Positions 20,156-30,962 of a stretch of DNA of 64,000 bases are shown here, piece by piece; position 1 is the stretch's first letter; every line of letters starts with the position of its first letter. Source of the DNA: Rhynchopus euleeides. Taxonomy: Eukaryota; Euglenozoa; Diplonemea; Diplonemida; Diplonemidae. The position numbers and the translations under genes were made by a program. Under the pieces are notes generated by a model that saw only the letters and a list, made by a program, of their open reading frames with translations, had not been told where the DNA came from and did no database searches. The stretch spans positions 1,814,727-1,878,726 of the forward strand of contig OY723248.1 in assembly GCA_963210315.1 (NCBI GenBank). Direction: 5' to 3'.

Positions 20156-20829
20156 CTGCGGCTGCTGCACCACAGCCAGACGCGGTGGGAGAGAGTGCAT
20201 GTGGGTGTGTTGTTGGTGGTGACGGAGGCTGTGGCCACCAGGTGTATCATTCCTGTGTGGCGGGATGCCTGGGTTCCGGGGCGGGGTGGTGGGTGGGTGG
20301 GTGGGTGGGTATTCCTTTCGTCAATAGGATTTTCACAGGTCATTATCTTTTGCCAGTTGAAAATTAGCGCCAGCCATATCAAGGTGGCGGAACGAGGCGG
20401 TGTATTCAGTTACAGTGTTAGTGTTGGCCCCACGGCTGGGCTGTGGGGGCCAGATCTGCAGCAATCATCGTGGCAGTCAAGACCAGAAGCGAATGCGGGC
20501 CTTCTGGCAACAGAGCGGTAGCAGGGGGCCGATGTCCTCATGATGGAAATCGCGAACTATCGATATGTGCTTTGAAAACGAGCTTTTTCGTGTATTTTCT
20601 TAAAGTGGGGCAGCATCACACTCGACAGCGGTGCGGCCTTATCCATCATATCACCCATCACCCATTCATCCCTGACCCTTCTTGCGCATTGCTGTGCCAT
20701 TGGAAAACCTCACACGCCACACCACACCGCACATCCACATCACCGCCCACATCCTAGGGTCACCCGGTCAATGCAGGGGCGCTGAGGCGCAGGGTCCAAC
20801 GCATTGCGGCTGGGAGGGCGCCTCCAGTT

Positions 20830-22344
20830 ATGTCCTGCCCGGAGTGCCAGGTCTTCAAGGAGCACTTCCTGGTGCTGCGCGAGGGCTTCGAGAAGCAGAA
20901 GCTCGAGCTCGAGGGGGAGAGGCGGGCGCGGCAGGATGCGAAGCTTGATATCGACCGGCTTCAGAGCCTGCTGGATGAGAACAACGATGCCCTGAAGCAG
21001 CTGGAGCACGACAGGGACAGCATTGCCGCGCAGTACAACATCCTGAAGGACAACGCCGACCGCATCGAAGATCATGCAAAGGCACGCCGCCTGAAGGGGT
21101 CAGAACTCAACAAGATCCGTGCAGACTCCGAGAAGTACATCCACGCCCTGGAAGCAGAGCTCCGGGGGCAGACGTCGCGTGTGCGTGACCTGACGGACCG
21201 TCTTAACTCCCTGCAGCATGACCACTCCTCAGGCGCGGAGAAGCACGGCCAGCTGCACTCCGAAGCGGTGGCCCTGCGCGAGAGGTGCAAAGGGCTTGAC
21301 AGCGAGGTGTGCCGCCTGGAGAAGGTGGTAGATGACCTGCAGGCCGATGCCGTGCGCAAGGCGGGGGACATCCACAAGCTTCAGATGCAGCTGGAGGAGC
21401 AGCACAGCGAGGTGGAGTTCTTCAAGGAGGAGCAGGCGACGGAGCTGGACCGGGAGAACAAGCGGCGCGACAAGACGCTGCAGGAGCGCACCGCGCAGAA
21501 TGCGGAGCTGGTGCGCGAGAGGGAAGAGCTGACTGCCGCGCATGGCGCCGCTGAGACATCGTGGCGCCTCCAGATGCAGCGCGAGCGTGAGGACTACCAG
21601 GGCCGCATCAACGAGCTTGGCGACAGGGCCAAGTCTGTGCAGGACGAGGCAGCACGGGTTTCCACCGACCTGCAGCATCGGATAGACGCCCTCCGGAGCG
21701 ACCTGAAGGCCGTCAGCAGTGAGAACCAAGGGCTGCGTGAGCAGCGACGCGAGCTTGAGGAGCAGCGCGCCGAGATCACCGCCAAATGCCTCCGGCTGGA
21801 GCGTGCCGAGGCCTACGCACGGCAGGAGGGGAGGCTTGTGATGGAGAATTCGTCGAAGGCACGGCAGGAGCTGGACCGGGCCAAGGCGCGCATCTCGGAG
21901 TCGAAGGATGTCGAGGCCCGCGCAGCACTGCTGGAGGTGCGGCTGCAGTATAAGGAGCAGGAGCTGCAGGAGGCGAGGCATGAGAAGGAGGCGATGCATC
22001 TGGAGCGCGGCAAGGTGATGCAGAGCCTGCAGAAAGTGGTGGACAAGGAGGTGCGGAAGCTGCGGAGGTGTAAGAAGGAGCAGGCGCAGATCATGCTCGC
22101 CCTCAACGAGTCGGAGGTGCAGCGCAGCCACGTGGAGCACGAGCTGTCGCGTGTGGTGCGCGAGTTTGAATCCTTCAAGAAGAACGTGGAGGTGAGGGCG
22201 CATGCCACCGCGGCACTCTCAGCCACACCTTCTGCCAAGCCCAGCTCCTTCACCCCGGACCCTGCGGTCTTCAAGCACCTCACAGACAACTATCAGAAGA
22301 CTGCAGACTTAGGGAAGCTGCACTCCACTGTTCCCACGACATGA
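20830..22344 (+). CDS. Long coiled-coil protein (504 aa)
   Basis: A single-exon protein of 504 residues. After a short head with a CxxC pair (MSCPECQVFKEHF), almost all of residues 10-455 is heptad-patterned coiled coil rich in E, R, K, Q and L. A Pro/Ser/Thr-rich tail follows (AHATAALSATPSAKPSSFTP) and a short conserved-looking end (FKHLTDNYQKTADLGKLHS). Such proteins in flagellated protists are usually structural parts of the basal body, axoneme or cytoskeleton, but I cannot name a family. The ATG at 20830 is the first in the frame near the coiled coil. No introns or GTATG donors break the frame. Confidence 0.85.
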   Translation: MSCPECQVFKEHFLVLREGFEKQKLELEGERRARQDAKLDIDRLQSLLDENNDALKQLEHDRDSIAAQYNILKDNADRIEDHAKARRLKGSELNKIRADSEKYIHALEAELRGQTSRVRDLTDRLNSLQHDHSSGAEKHGQLHSEAVALRERCKGLDSEVCRLEKVVDDLQADAVRKAGDIHKLQMQLEEQHSEVEFFKEEQATELDRENKRRDKTLQERTAQNAELVREREELTAAHGAAETSWRLQMQREREDYQGRINELGDRAKSVQDEAARVSTDLQHRIDALRSDLKAVSSENQGLREQRRELEEQRAEITAKCLRLERAEAYARQEGRLVMENSSKARQELDRAKARISESKDVEARAALLEVRLQYKEQELQEARHEKEAMHLERGKVMQSLQKVVDKEVRKLRRCKKEQAQIMLALNESEVQRSHVEHELSRVVREFESFKKNVEVRAHATAALSATPSAKPSSFTPDPAVFKHLTDNYQKTADLGKLHSTVPTT

Positions 22345-23233
22345 CACATATTTTAAGACCATCCGTTTTGACTGTGTAATAATAGTGATGTGTGCTGAGC
22401 CCTGCACAGTGTAGAATAAGTGGATTAGAAACTGGGGGGGGGGGGGGGTGGGAGTGTGGGGGTATCGGCTGTAGAATAGAAACTTGGGCTGCGTGTGTAT
22501 CAAGTGTGTCAGTGGCGCTCCCCCCCCCCCCCCCCCCAATTGGAGGTGTGCCCAGATGTGGCACCGTCATGATTGCATGGGCATGCGGGGGGGGGGGGGG
22601 GGCACCTCGGCCAAAAGCCTGTGCTCAACAAACACATCGGAGGTGATTTCTTTCGGTTGATGAATGAAAGACGATTCTCTAAAGGCGGAAGCAGGGAGTT
22701 TTATTCGATGCGATTGATTGTACGGTACATTTCTGATTTCACCCACGCGCCTGCTCTCTAGAAGGCACGGCAAGCTCTGTACATGTCGATAAGTTATTCA
22801 CAGGGGCCCTGAGGGGGGGGGGGTAAGAAGTAAAATCACCGCAGATCGGCCCTTCCACCTTGCTCTCCTTGAGCAAGGGCGCTGATCCCCCTGCTTGATG
22901 GTCACTGGGACATGCAGCTGCAATACCGGCGATGGCCCCAGTATCGAAGCTGGCAACGGCGGGCGAGGGGGGAGACCCAAACCGGGCGGTTCGTTCGTTA
23001 GAAGATGACGGAGTTAAGTGCATATTGCAGCTTGGTCCTCCCCCCCCCCCCCCCTCTCCCACCCCCCCATCTCCTCCCAGCACAGGATTGCAGCAACTCC
23101 ATCTCGGATCTTGTCATCTGCCTCGGACACACAAGTCATCCCATCGCAAACCCGCGTCTCTCTGCACACCCACCCACCCACCCACCCCTCCCCAGGCACT
23201 GTTGCGGTGGTGACTCGTGCCACCCTTGGAGCC
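22345..23233. other. Intergenic and J-protein leader
   Basis: G-runs at 22434-22450 and 22589-22602, C-runs at 22520-22537 and 23037-23054. A pyrimidine tract ending CCCCTCCCCAG at about 23196 lies 37 bases before the next start and is a good trans-splice acceptor candidate. No gene is seen. Confidence 0.5.
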
Positions 23234-26200
23234 ATGGCCGACAGCACGCCGAGCGAAGGATATGCGCCTCTGCCACAGGAGACAGAACAGCCTGCACCCT
23301 CTGCACCACCTGCAGGGGGTGGCGCTGGCCCCAGCGAATCCAGCGGCACTGGCGGGAGCGGCCCCGGCGGCGGCGGCGGCACCGGGGTGGGGGGTGTTGC
23401 CTTCCGCGACAACGCTGCGTCCAAGCTGAATGAGGTATGTCATAATGCGGTGAGGACGTTGCTGTTGGGGGGCGGGTGTTGTGTGCACAGAAGTGTATAG
23501 GGTGGGTTGATGGCAGGGGGTGTATTGCAGCACCTCCCCGCCGTGCAGGTCGAATTCAGCGACGTGTTCTCCACAAGAGCTCCGCAGAATGCTCTGTCAG
23601 GGATTTCGAGCGGGCTCAAGTCGGCAGGTATGCCCACACGCGCTTGGGGGCAGTGGCACCGCCCAACCACCCCCCCCCCCCCCTAGGGGGGGTCATAAGC
23701 CCGTACAAAACCAAAATTTTCGACATACCATCAGAGCCGCCCTAATACCTGATCTGACCCGAAAATCCGACCCATACCCCCCCGGAAACTGTCTGGGGCC
23801 CACTTGTGACACCTGATACGCACTTTTGTGATGATTTTTTGGGGTCCTAAAAAATGTACCTCAGTTTCGTACCTTGCCTTTGTACCTGAACCACTCCCGA
23901 CCGCATTATTTCGTTCTTTGCAAGGGAAGGGTGTCACTACGCTCACTCAGCACGCCGAGCAACACATGCCGCGTGCCCAGGGCCTCGCAGAGGTGTCAGA
24001 TGCTGCTGCAGAGGAGTACCTTGCTCGAAAGACGCTCGCCAAACGGGAGATGTGCGGGGTCTCGGCAGAGAGCGTTGTGGCAGACCTGCGTAAAAAGAAA
24101 ACGGCACACGACATCGGTGAGGCGACATTATTTCGGGCGCTCCGTCGGGCTGGGTACATAGGAGAGCGAGTGGGACGTGGTGACGACAGATATATGCAGT
24201 GGTGCATCAACTGCCCGCACGTGCGGGAAAAGCGGCGTTCCTTGCTAGCCAAGAAAGATGTCACCTGCACTCCTACTCCTCCCACTCCTCCTGCTCCTAC
24301 CCCCACACCAACTGATGTGGGCAGTGAGAGTGATGGCAGCTCCAGAGCAGCAGATGATCTAGGAAGCAATGAGCGGGTCAGCCGGGCAGACTACCTCAGT
24401 CTGTACCGGAAGTACGAAGCGTTGCGGGCCCGCCACCACCGCCTCCAGGAGAGGACCCGAGGGTTGAGAGTAGGGTTGTACAACGCCAGGGGAGGGTATT
24501 CCCCTGGCGTTGAGACATCCCTGGCGACCTTGCGGTCGCACTGTGTGGGGGCTGAGTCGGCAGGCAGATGCCGATCCAATGACCTTGTTGAGTCCCCACA
24601 TGGTACACTCTCATACGTGTTGTCGAGACTGCGTGGTGTGCATATCCTGCGGGGCGCAAATTACACAGCACAATCATAACCACTTCGGCTCTCAGGGCGT
24701 ACAATATCCCAATCGTGCCTTCACAGGCTAAGATCGACGAAGCAAAAGCATCTACAACGCTGCCTACTAATGCCGATGCAGCCTCCCAGGCGTACGAAGT
24801 ACTCACAATGACCCATATGCGATCGAAGTACTACACCCAGAAGGTGGCTGAACTCATTCTGCTGACGCAACAACACAACATTCCCACTAATCAGGTCAAG
24901 AAAGACCTTGCCGAGGCACTGGGGAAGGCAACATGCGTGCCACCTGAGCCAGAACCACCGCAGAAAAGGCAAAGAACGAAATAATGCGGTCGGGAGTGGT
25001 TCAGGTACAAAGGCAAGGTACGAAACTGAGGTACATTTTTTAGGACCCCAAAAAATCATCACAAAAGTGCGTATCAGGTGTCACAAGTGGGCCCCAGACA
25101 GTTTCCGGGGGGGTATGGGTCGGATTTTCGGGTCAGATCAGGTATTAGGGCGGTTCTGATGGTATGTTGAAAATTTTGGTTTTCGTACGTTTTTAGGGGG
25201 GCTTATGACCCCCCCTACCCCCCCCCCCCCCCCAAAAAAAAAACTATCTGTGCCCCCGCTGGATCGTAAAGTGACAGCAAAACGAGACAACAAACCAATT
25301 ACTGCCGAAAGTTGTTTTGTTGGAACGCAGACCCCACTCTTTGTGTACACCACTCCCCGGGTCTGATGAAGTGGTGTGAGTGGGGACGCACGATACAGCT
25401 AAAGGCACAGAAAGTTTCCCCAGTTGGCTACGCCGAACTAACAAAAAAAAGAGTCTCCACCCTCCCTAATGCAGAGGCGTGGGAGACGTGCAGCCACACC
25501 TCCCTCACCCTCTCCCTGCCCCCAGGCACCCCACGCCACCCCACAACACTCACACAGCAAAAGGCATCACGGGATGCGGTGTGGCGCTCGTTGCAGGGCC
25601 TATTGGGGGCTACCGTGAGGGTGGGGCCAGCGGTGCCGCCGCAGGGTTTCTCGCAGGCGCGCTCGGGGGTGTCGCGATCGCGACGGTGGGTGTGGGTGTC
25701 GGGGCGGCCCAGGTGGTGCGCGGGATTGTCAACACCCCGAAGGCCGTGATTGAGGGCGTCTCCGGGAAGAAGCGGTGGGACGAGGCGAGCAGGCAGTGGG
25801 TTCAGGATGATTTGGAACAGGAAAGGGTCCGCATGCGGGATTTTGTCACCGATGAGGACATTATGGAGGCAGCACGTCAGCGGGCAAAGGGGGATTCGGA
25901 AGCCGAACAACGCCCTGCACGCCAGGTGAAGAACATGGAGTTGTACGATGTGCTGGGCGTGCCTGCCAACGCATCAGAGTCGGAGGTGAAGCGTGCCTAC
26001 TACAAGAAGGCGACAAAATGCCACCCCGACAAGAACCCTGACGACCCTGAGGCAAAGGCGAACTTCCAGAAGCTCGCAGCGGCATACCAGACCCTGTCTG
26101 ATCCCAAGAAGCGCGAGCAGTACGATTCCAGCGGGGAGACCATCGAGGAGGACCAAATGCTCCACCCCGACGCCATCTACACATCGCTGTTCGGGAGTGA

Positions 26201-27256
26201 GGCATTTGAGCCGTACATCGGGAAGCTGTCTCTGTCGCGCCTGCTGTCGGGTGACGTGCAGCTGACGCGCCACGAGATGCGGGAGCTGCAGCGCAGGCGG
26301 GAGGTGCGCATCGCGCTCAACCTTGTGAAGCTTCTGCGCCCCTATGTCGACGACCACGGCGAGGCTTTCAAGTCGATGTCGCGTGAGGTTGCAGCCGATC
26401 TCTCCAAGGCCTCCTTTGGGGACCGCCTCCTCGTCGTGATCGGCAGGCAGTATGAGCTCAGCGCGCGCAAGAAGCTCGGCGTGTTTGACAAGGGCGTTGC
26501 CAGTGCCGAGTCCACCCTCGACTACATCAAGCTCTACTCTAAGATGCTGGGGTCAGGCGTCTCGCTGTCACAGGCGCTGCACAAGGGCGAGGCGGGGGCT
26601 GTGGCAGGGCAGTCCCCGAACCAGCAGGGCCAGCAGGTTGCGACCCATCTTGTCGACATCGCGTTTGAAGCCACGTCGCTCGATGTCGGCACCACGCTCA
26701 CCACTGCTGTGGATATGGTATGTGCCGAACCCGGGTCTGTTCCCCTGGGAATCATTGTCCTGTCCCACCCAGTGACTATTCAGGCCTCCTTGCCCAGTGC
26801 ATCAGGCTGTTCCCAGATTGCAGTGCGGCATTGTTTGTTCCGTGATGGGGGCCCTCGCTACCAGTCACAGCTGGTCAGTCAGTGAGGGGAAGTGAATCGT
26901 GGCTCACTTCTTCTCACTCAGTCACACCTGGTAGCGAGGACCCCCATGGTCACAGAAATAATAACGGGGCAGGTTGAGTTTCGTAATTGGGTTCCACTGC
27001 AACACAGTGTGAAGTGCTGAAGTGCTGCGCTGTTTGGCTTCGGTTCACCCCACCCCCACCACCATCACCACCGCAGGTTCTGCACGACTCGGTCAGCCAG
27101 GACATCATCCAGAGGCGCGCGAAGGGGCTGCTTGAACTGGGCATCATCTTCATGGAGGAAGGGAGGAAGCGCGCCTCACCCGCAGACGACAACGAGGAGA
27201 AGCTCAGGGATGCGGTGCTCCGGGTTCAGACGAAGTCGAGCGACGAGGGTGCCTGA
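23234..27256 (+). CDS. J-domain (DnaJ) protein with DnaJ-X-type C terminus, four exons
   Basis: Exons 23234-23434, 23531-23627, 25558-26717 and 27077-27256 join in frame to about 545 residues. Donors are GTATGT, GTATGC and GTATGT; acceptors are GCAG, ACAG and GCAG. Exon 2 could alternatively start at 23549. The N terminus is Gly/Pro/Ala-rich. Residues about 100-150 form a Gly/Ala/Val-rich, membrane-seeking segment followed by VRGIVNTPKAV and GKKRWDEASRQWV. The J domain (about 226-290) has an intact HPD (255-257), so it should stimulate an Hsp70 ATPase. The remaining 240 residues resemble the X domain of CAJ1/DJP1-type J proteins. Intron 2 (1930 bp) contains TIR element B and a family C repeat; intron 3 contains a 110-base hairpin. 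It is probably membrane-associated. The site of action (ER, peroxisome or mitochondrion) is unknown. Confidence 0.88.
23966..24679 (+). CDS. Element B open reading frame 1, unknown
   Basis: Open for 283 codons if started at 23828 inside the left arm, or 237 from the ATG at 23966. The part beginning MPRAQGLAEVSDAAAEEYLA is Ala/Arg/Glu-rich with a helix-turn-helix-like run (AESVVADLRKKKTAHDIGEA, then LFRALRRAGY). A Thr/Pro stretch (TPTPPTPPAPTPTPTD) and a basic stretch (YEALRARHHRLQERTRGLR) follow. This could be a DNA-binding half of a transposase. A second frame (24715-24984), opening after TTCACAG at about 24728, ends in a basic PPQKRQRTK tail and might be its second exon. No catalytic motif is seen. 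Confidence 0.4.
   Translation: MPRAQGLAEVSDAAAEEYLARKTLAKREMCGVSAESVVADLRKKKTAHDIGEATLFRALRRAGYIGERVGRGDDRYMQWCINCPHVREKRRSLLAKKDVTCTPTPPTPPAPTPTPTDVGSESDGSSRAADDLGSNERVSRADYLSLYRKYEALRARHHRLQERTRGLRVGLYNARGGYSPGVETSLATLRSHCVGAESAGRCRSNDLVESPHGTLSYVLSRLRGVHILRGANYTAQS
24481..24512. other. Perfect hairpin inside element B frame
   Basis: A 13-bp arm CAACGCCAGGGGA (24481-24493), a 6-base loop, and its exact complement (24500-24512). The hairpin lies inside open reading frame 1. Confidence 0.7.
25234..25450 (-). repeat. Dispersed repeat family C, copy 2 (intronic, inverted)
   Basis: Nearly identical to 10902-11109 in reverse orientation. It ends in an A-run at 25234-25243 and another at 25443-25450. 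It sits 17 bp beyond element B within the same J-protein intron. Confidence 0.85.
26842..26953. other. Intronic hairpin, J-protein intron 3
   Basis: Arm 26842-26864 (GTGATGGGGG... CTCGCTACCAG) pairs with 26928-26953 (CTGGTAGCGAGG... GGTCAC), with one small bulge. The space between contains further GTCAGTCAGTGAG/CTCACTCAGTCAC complementarity, so almost the whole 112 bases can fold. Confidence 0.7.
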
Positions 27257-29020
27257 TGCCCAGGGGCGGGTGAGATGCCAAGGCATGGTTGAGCCCAGCC
27301 GTGTTTGTTTTCTTCCCACCATGGCTGGGGGCAGGCAATCCAGGCAACCCGGCAGGGATGATATTTTTTGCTAGAGTGGGGAGGTGTTATGTTATGTTCC
27401 CTCAAGGTGGGTGCGCATGCGTGGAGCTTTTTTTTTTCTTTTGCTGATTTTTTTTGTAAAAGCTGGCTTCCGCAACCACCCCCTGTCCCGCCCTGTCCCA
27501 GGCCCCTTTCTCTATCTCGGCCTTCCGTGCCCTGTGCCTGGCCTGACAGCAGCGTTCCTTCCACAGCCAGGCTTCATGTGCCGTGGTGATGGAGTGTGTC
27601 TTATAGCCCCGATTTTCCGGCCACCGCTCTGCCCTCCTTGGTGTGCCGTGTGCCAGGCCGGACGGCAGCTACCCTCCCGCCGGGATCTGGCACGCTTTCC
27701 GCCCAATTGTCGCCGAATGTCTTGCCTCGGTCGACCCGTGACTTTTTTTTATTTCTGTCGAATGTGGGTTTCCAAAAACAAAGTGCTTGTGGGCAGTGTT
27801 GCGTTCCCTGCAGCCCCCCCGCCTGCAGCAACCTTTTCGCACAATGAACGTCGTTGCGGGTATGTCAGGCGAGTGATCGCCGATGCCAATAAAAATCAGA
27901 AGGGCGGCAATCTCCTTGATGTTGCCTTCTAACAATACTTTCGTGTATCCATCATGCCAGCTTGCCCACCTGCGCGGGTGATCACTGTCCATGGAGACAA
28001 CATGTGGTTCGGTGGTTCAACACCAACGCAAGACCACTCGCAGGCGGGTGGGGTGGGGTGGAGTGGGGTGTGTGTGTGTGTGTGTGTACTTCTCAGCATT
28101 AGAGGAAGAGAATGGTGTCTCTTGAATGGATATTGAGTAGACTCTCGAAGATGTGAGACGAATATTCTTGCATTTCGAGAGAAAAAAAATATCGGCAGGC
28201 GAGGGTGCGTCCACTTGTGAGACTCCCGAAAGTGGAGCCTGCGTTCACACGAGTATGCTACTCACAGCAGCACACTCATGCGTGCGGCGTAAAGACATAG
28301 GGTGGTGGCGGTGGCACATCGTCTGTGCCCTGGGCTCACCCCCCCGGGTGTGCCCCTGTGTGTTGCAGTCCGTTCACCCCTAGCAGCCCCACCCTCAGCT
28401 CCTCTCAAGGGTGGTATTCCGGAAAAGTTCTGTTCTTCGATCCGTTTGATTTGTCCGTTCTGTGTGGGGCTTCAAGCCGACATGCTAGCATCCCAAAAAA
28501 AACTTCAGACGTGCCAGGGTTCGTTTTACCGGTGGCGAGCGACGAAGCGGTGCGATTCAGCCGGGGCAGGGTATTTTTTTCAGTTTGCTGAATACGGCAC
28601 GGGAAGTGCGATTCAGTGTGGACCACAAGAAAACGTCACTGCCTCGTCGCTTCGCACGTCAGGCTGGCGGTCGGCGGTGCTCAAAATAAAACGTTCTGCG
28701 CATGACCCTCACCCACACATCCGGGGTGGAAGTGCCACACATCAGGACATGCGAGATAACCGGATCGCAGCAACTATGTGCCCTTGCGAGAGGGCCGCTG
28801 CTGGGTGGGCGTGCATGGGTGAGGTGGAGGGGGAGGGAGGTTCACTTCTGCAGGCACGCATGGCCACGTCTTGGCTCGCTTCAGCCGCACGGCCCTGCCC
28901 TGCCCCCTGCCCCAGACTCGCCTCCTGCGTGTTGGACAGAGGATGTCGCACCACTCACACTCCCACACCATCCACACATACACAGACTTCTACTCAACAC
29001 TACCAAGACAAGACATCACA
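27257..29020. other. Gene-free region, 1.76 kb
   Basis: T-rich tract at 27428-27460, (GT)n at 28067-28086, and no recognisable coding sequence. A pyrimidine-rich block ends at CCCCAGACTCG near 28914, about 105 bases before the next gene, and may be its trans-splice site. Confidence 0.45.
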
Positions 29021-30172
29021 ATGGCGTCGTCCCTGAAGGTGCTCAGCGAGCTGCGTATCGGAGACCTGTCGGTGAGCAACAGGATCGCGCTCGCGCCCCT
29101 GACGCGTGCACGTGCGTCGGACGACCACATCCCGACGGAGGTGATGGTGGAGTACTACCGGCAGCGCGCCACCGCCGGGCTGGTGATCAGCGAGGGGGCA
29201 GGGATCTCGCAGCAGGGGATGGGGTGGTACTGCGCCCCGGGCATCTGGTCGGAGAAGCAGGTGGTGGGGTGGAAGCCGATTGTGGAGGCGGTGCACCAGC
29301 GCGGGGGCACGTTCGCCATGCAGCTGTGGCACATGGGGCGGCAGGTGCACTCGGACGTGACGGGGCAGCACCCTGTGGCCCCGTCGGCCGTGAAGATCCC
29401 CGGGAACGTGACGGCGCTGCGTGCGGAGAAGAAGGAGTACCAGACGCCTGAGCCGCTGACGGTGGAGCAGATCAAGGCCATCGTGCAAGACTACAAGAAG
29501 GCGGCGCAGAACGCGAAGGCTGCCGGGTGCGACATGGTGGAGCTGCACAGCGCCAACGGGTACCTGCTGGACCTGTTCCTGCAGTCGAAGACGAACAAGC
29601 GCACCGACGCGTACGGTGGCTCTGTGGAGAACAAGACGCGCCTGCTGCGCGAGGTGCTGGACGCGGTGGAGACGGTGTACCCCGCACACCGCATCGGGGT
29701 GCGTCTGTCGCCCAACGGGACATACGGTGACATGGGGAGCGCGGACAACGTTGAGGTCTTCACCGCCGCCGTCAAGCTGCTGGGCGAGCGCAAGGTGGGG
29801 TACGTCCACCTGCTGGACGGGCTGGCATTCGGGTTCCACAAGCTGCACGAGCAGTTCACGCTGCGCCAGGCCCGCGACATCCTGGAGTCCACAGCCGGTG
29901 CGGGGGCGACGCGCCTGATGGGCAACTGCGGGTACACGCGTGCCACCGCCGAGGCGGCCATCCAGTCCGGCGACGCCGACATGATCGGGTTCGGGCGCGC
30001 CTACATCAGCAACCCGGACCTGCCGGAGCGTTTCGCACAGAACGTGGACGGGGAGCCGCCGCTGAACCCCGACGCGGAAATGAAGTACTGGTGGACCTTC
30101 GGGTTCGGTGCACAGGGCTACACAGACTTCCCCACCCTCGAGGACGAGGCGGGGAAGGTTGGGTCTTCGTAA
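29021..30172 (+). CDS. Old yellow enzyme family NADPH:flavin oxidoreductase
   Basis: A 383-residue single-exon protein, normal length for the OYE/N-ethylmaleimide reductase family. It should fold as an FMN-binding TIM barrel and reduce activated C=C bonds with NAD(P)H. Motifs: NRIALAPLTRAR (FMN contacts, 20-31); the substrate-binding His/Asn pair and nearby tyrosine in ELHSANGYLL (His176, Asn179, Tyr181); the family signature TNKRTDAYGGSVENKTRLL (191-209); and the late phosphate-binding loop MGNCGYT, then MIGFGRAYISNPDLPERF. No targeting signal or C-terminal PTS1 is seen (ends KVGSS), so a cytosolic place is likely. The start at 29021 (ATCACAATGGCG) is followed directly by conserved sequence. 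The natural substrate is unknown. Confidence 0.94.
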   Translation: MASSLKVLSELRIGDLSVSNRIALAPLTRARASDDHIPTEVMVEYYRQRATAGLVISEGAGISQQGMGWYCAPGIWSEKQVVGWKPIVEAVHQRGGTFAMQLWHMGRQVHSDVTGQHPVAPSAVKIPGNVTALRAEKKEYQTPEPLTVEQIKAIVQDYKKAAQNAKAAGCDMVELHSANGYLLDLFLQSKTNKRTDAYGGSVENKTRLLREVLDAVETVYPAHRIGVRLSPNGTYGDMGSADNVEVFTAAVKLLGERKVGYVHLLDGLAFGFHKLHEQFTLRQARDILESTAGAGATRLMGNCGYTRATAEAAIQSGDADMIGFGRAYISNPDLPERFAQNVDGEPPLNPDAEMKYWWTFGFGAQGYTDFPTLEDEAGKVGSS

Positions 30173-30962
30173 AGTTCTGCTGCTGATTCATGCGCCTTCT
30201 GTGTGACCTGGGTCCACTTGCTTGTTGCCTGTCTTTGCCACACCTCTTCTTCCGGTCCGACACCCATCCCGCCAACCGCCGATGTCTGGTGTCTGCTGAC
30301 CCCACCACCCACCTTCCTGTCCATGCAACCAACCCCCGACTAACTTGGGACGCACGGGTGCAAGGCACTGCCCGCACCCTGCTTGGGGTTGGACTTCCTT
30401 CTCCCTTCTTCATTTCATTGCCTTCTCCTGCAGAGGCCACCCTAACCCTCTTGCTGCACCTGCAGCGGGGCATGGTGTTGCCTCTGTCCGGACGTGTCTC
30501 CCCTTTTCGGTGCAACCGCCGAACTTCTTGTTTCTTTTTCGATGGCATGCCATGCCTGCCACACCGCCCTATCTTCTCTGCCTCCAGGCTCTATATCTGG
30601 TATTGGCACCGACTCCTGAGGGGCAGAAGACTGGTGTCTTCTGCTGGGCTCACGGACGACTGTGCATCTTAGTGCGTGTCTGGCATGTGCCTGCTGATGG
30701 CACCTGTCACAATTTAGCGGCCTGTGCCGCCTTTGATTGTTGTCTCCATTCCGTTGCCTTTCACAGGGACGCCTTTCACGACGGCGTGCTGGAGAGAGAC
30801 AAGCCCCTTCGCACCCCACCCGATCCCCACCCGCTCACACCACGCATAACCCAGACCCAAGTGAGAGAGTGCCACCACCCCACCCTGCCCCACCCGCCAC
30901 CACAACAGGCTCTCAGCAACCGGAGCACACCGGAGGAGCAGAGCACAGCAGCAGCAAGCACC
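30173..30962. other. Intergenic / leader, 0.79 kb
   Basis: Pyrimidine-rich throughout, with an open frame continuing upstream of the next start that I judge non-coding. Candidate AG acceptors follow C-rich DNA near 30900-30910. Confidence 0.45.

Larger units (their letters stand above)
19685..20829. other. Intergenic with small inverted-repeat element and family C copy
   Basis: Contains the inverted repeat at 19810-19968, family C copy at 20018-20155, and a (TGGG)n stretch near 20285-20310. The last 200 bases are the leader of the next gene. Confidence 0.5.
23684..25217 (+). mobile_element. TIR DNA element B (1.53 kb), TA-flanked, inside an intron
   Basis: Terminal inverted repeats of about 240 bp run from 23686 to 23921 and from 24969 to 25215. 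The ends read GGGGGGGTCATAAGC and the complement GCTTATGACCCCCCC, each bordered by TA. This suggests a TA target-site duplication, as made by Tc1/mariner and some other cut-and-paste transposons. The arms are nearly identical over their inner 200 bp; the outer 40 bp differ by an insertion and substitutions. The interior is only 1.05 kb, too short for a complete mariner transposase in the frames seen, so the copy is probably non-autonomous. It lies wholly within intron 2 of the J-protein gene, in the same orientation as its own longest frame. Confidence 0.85.
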
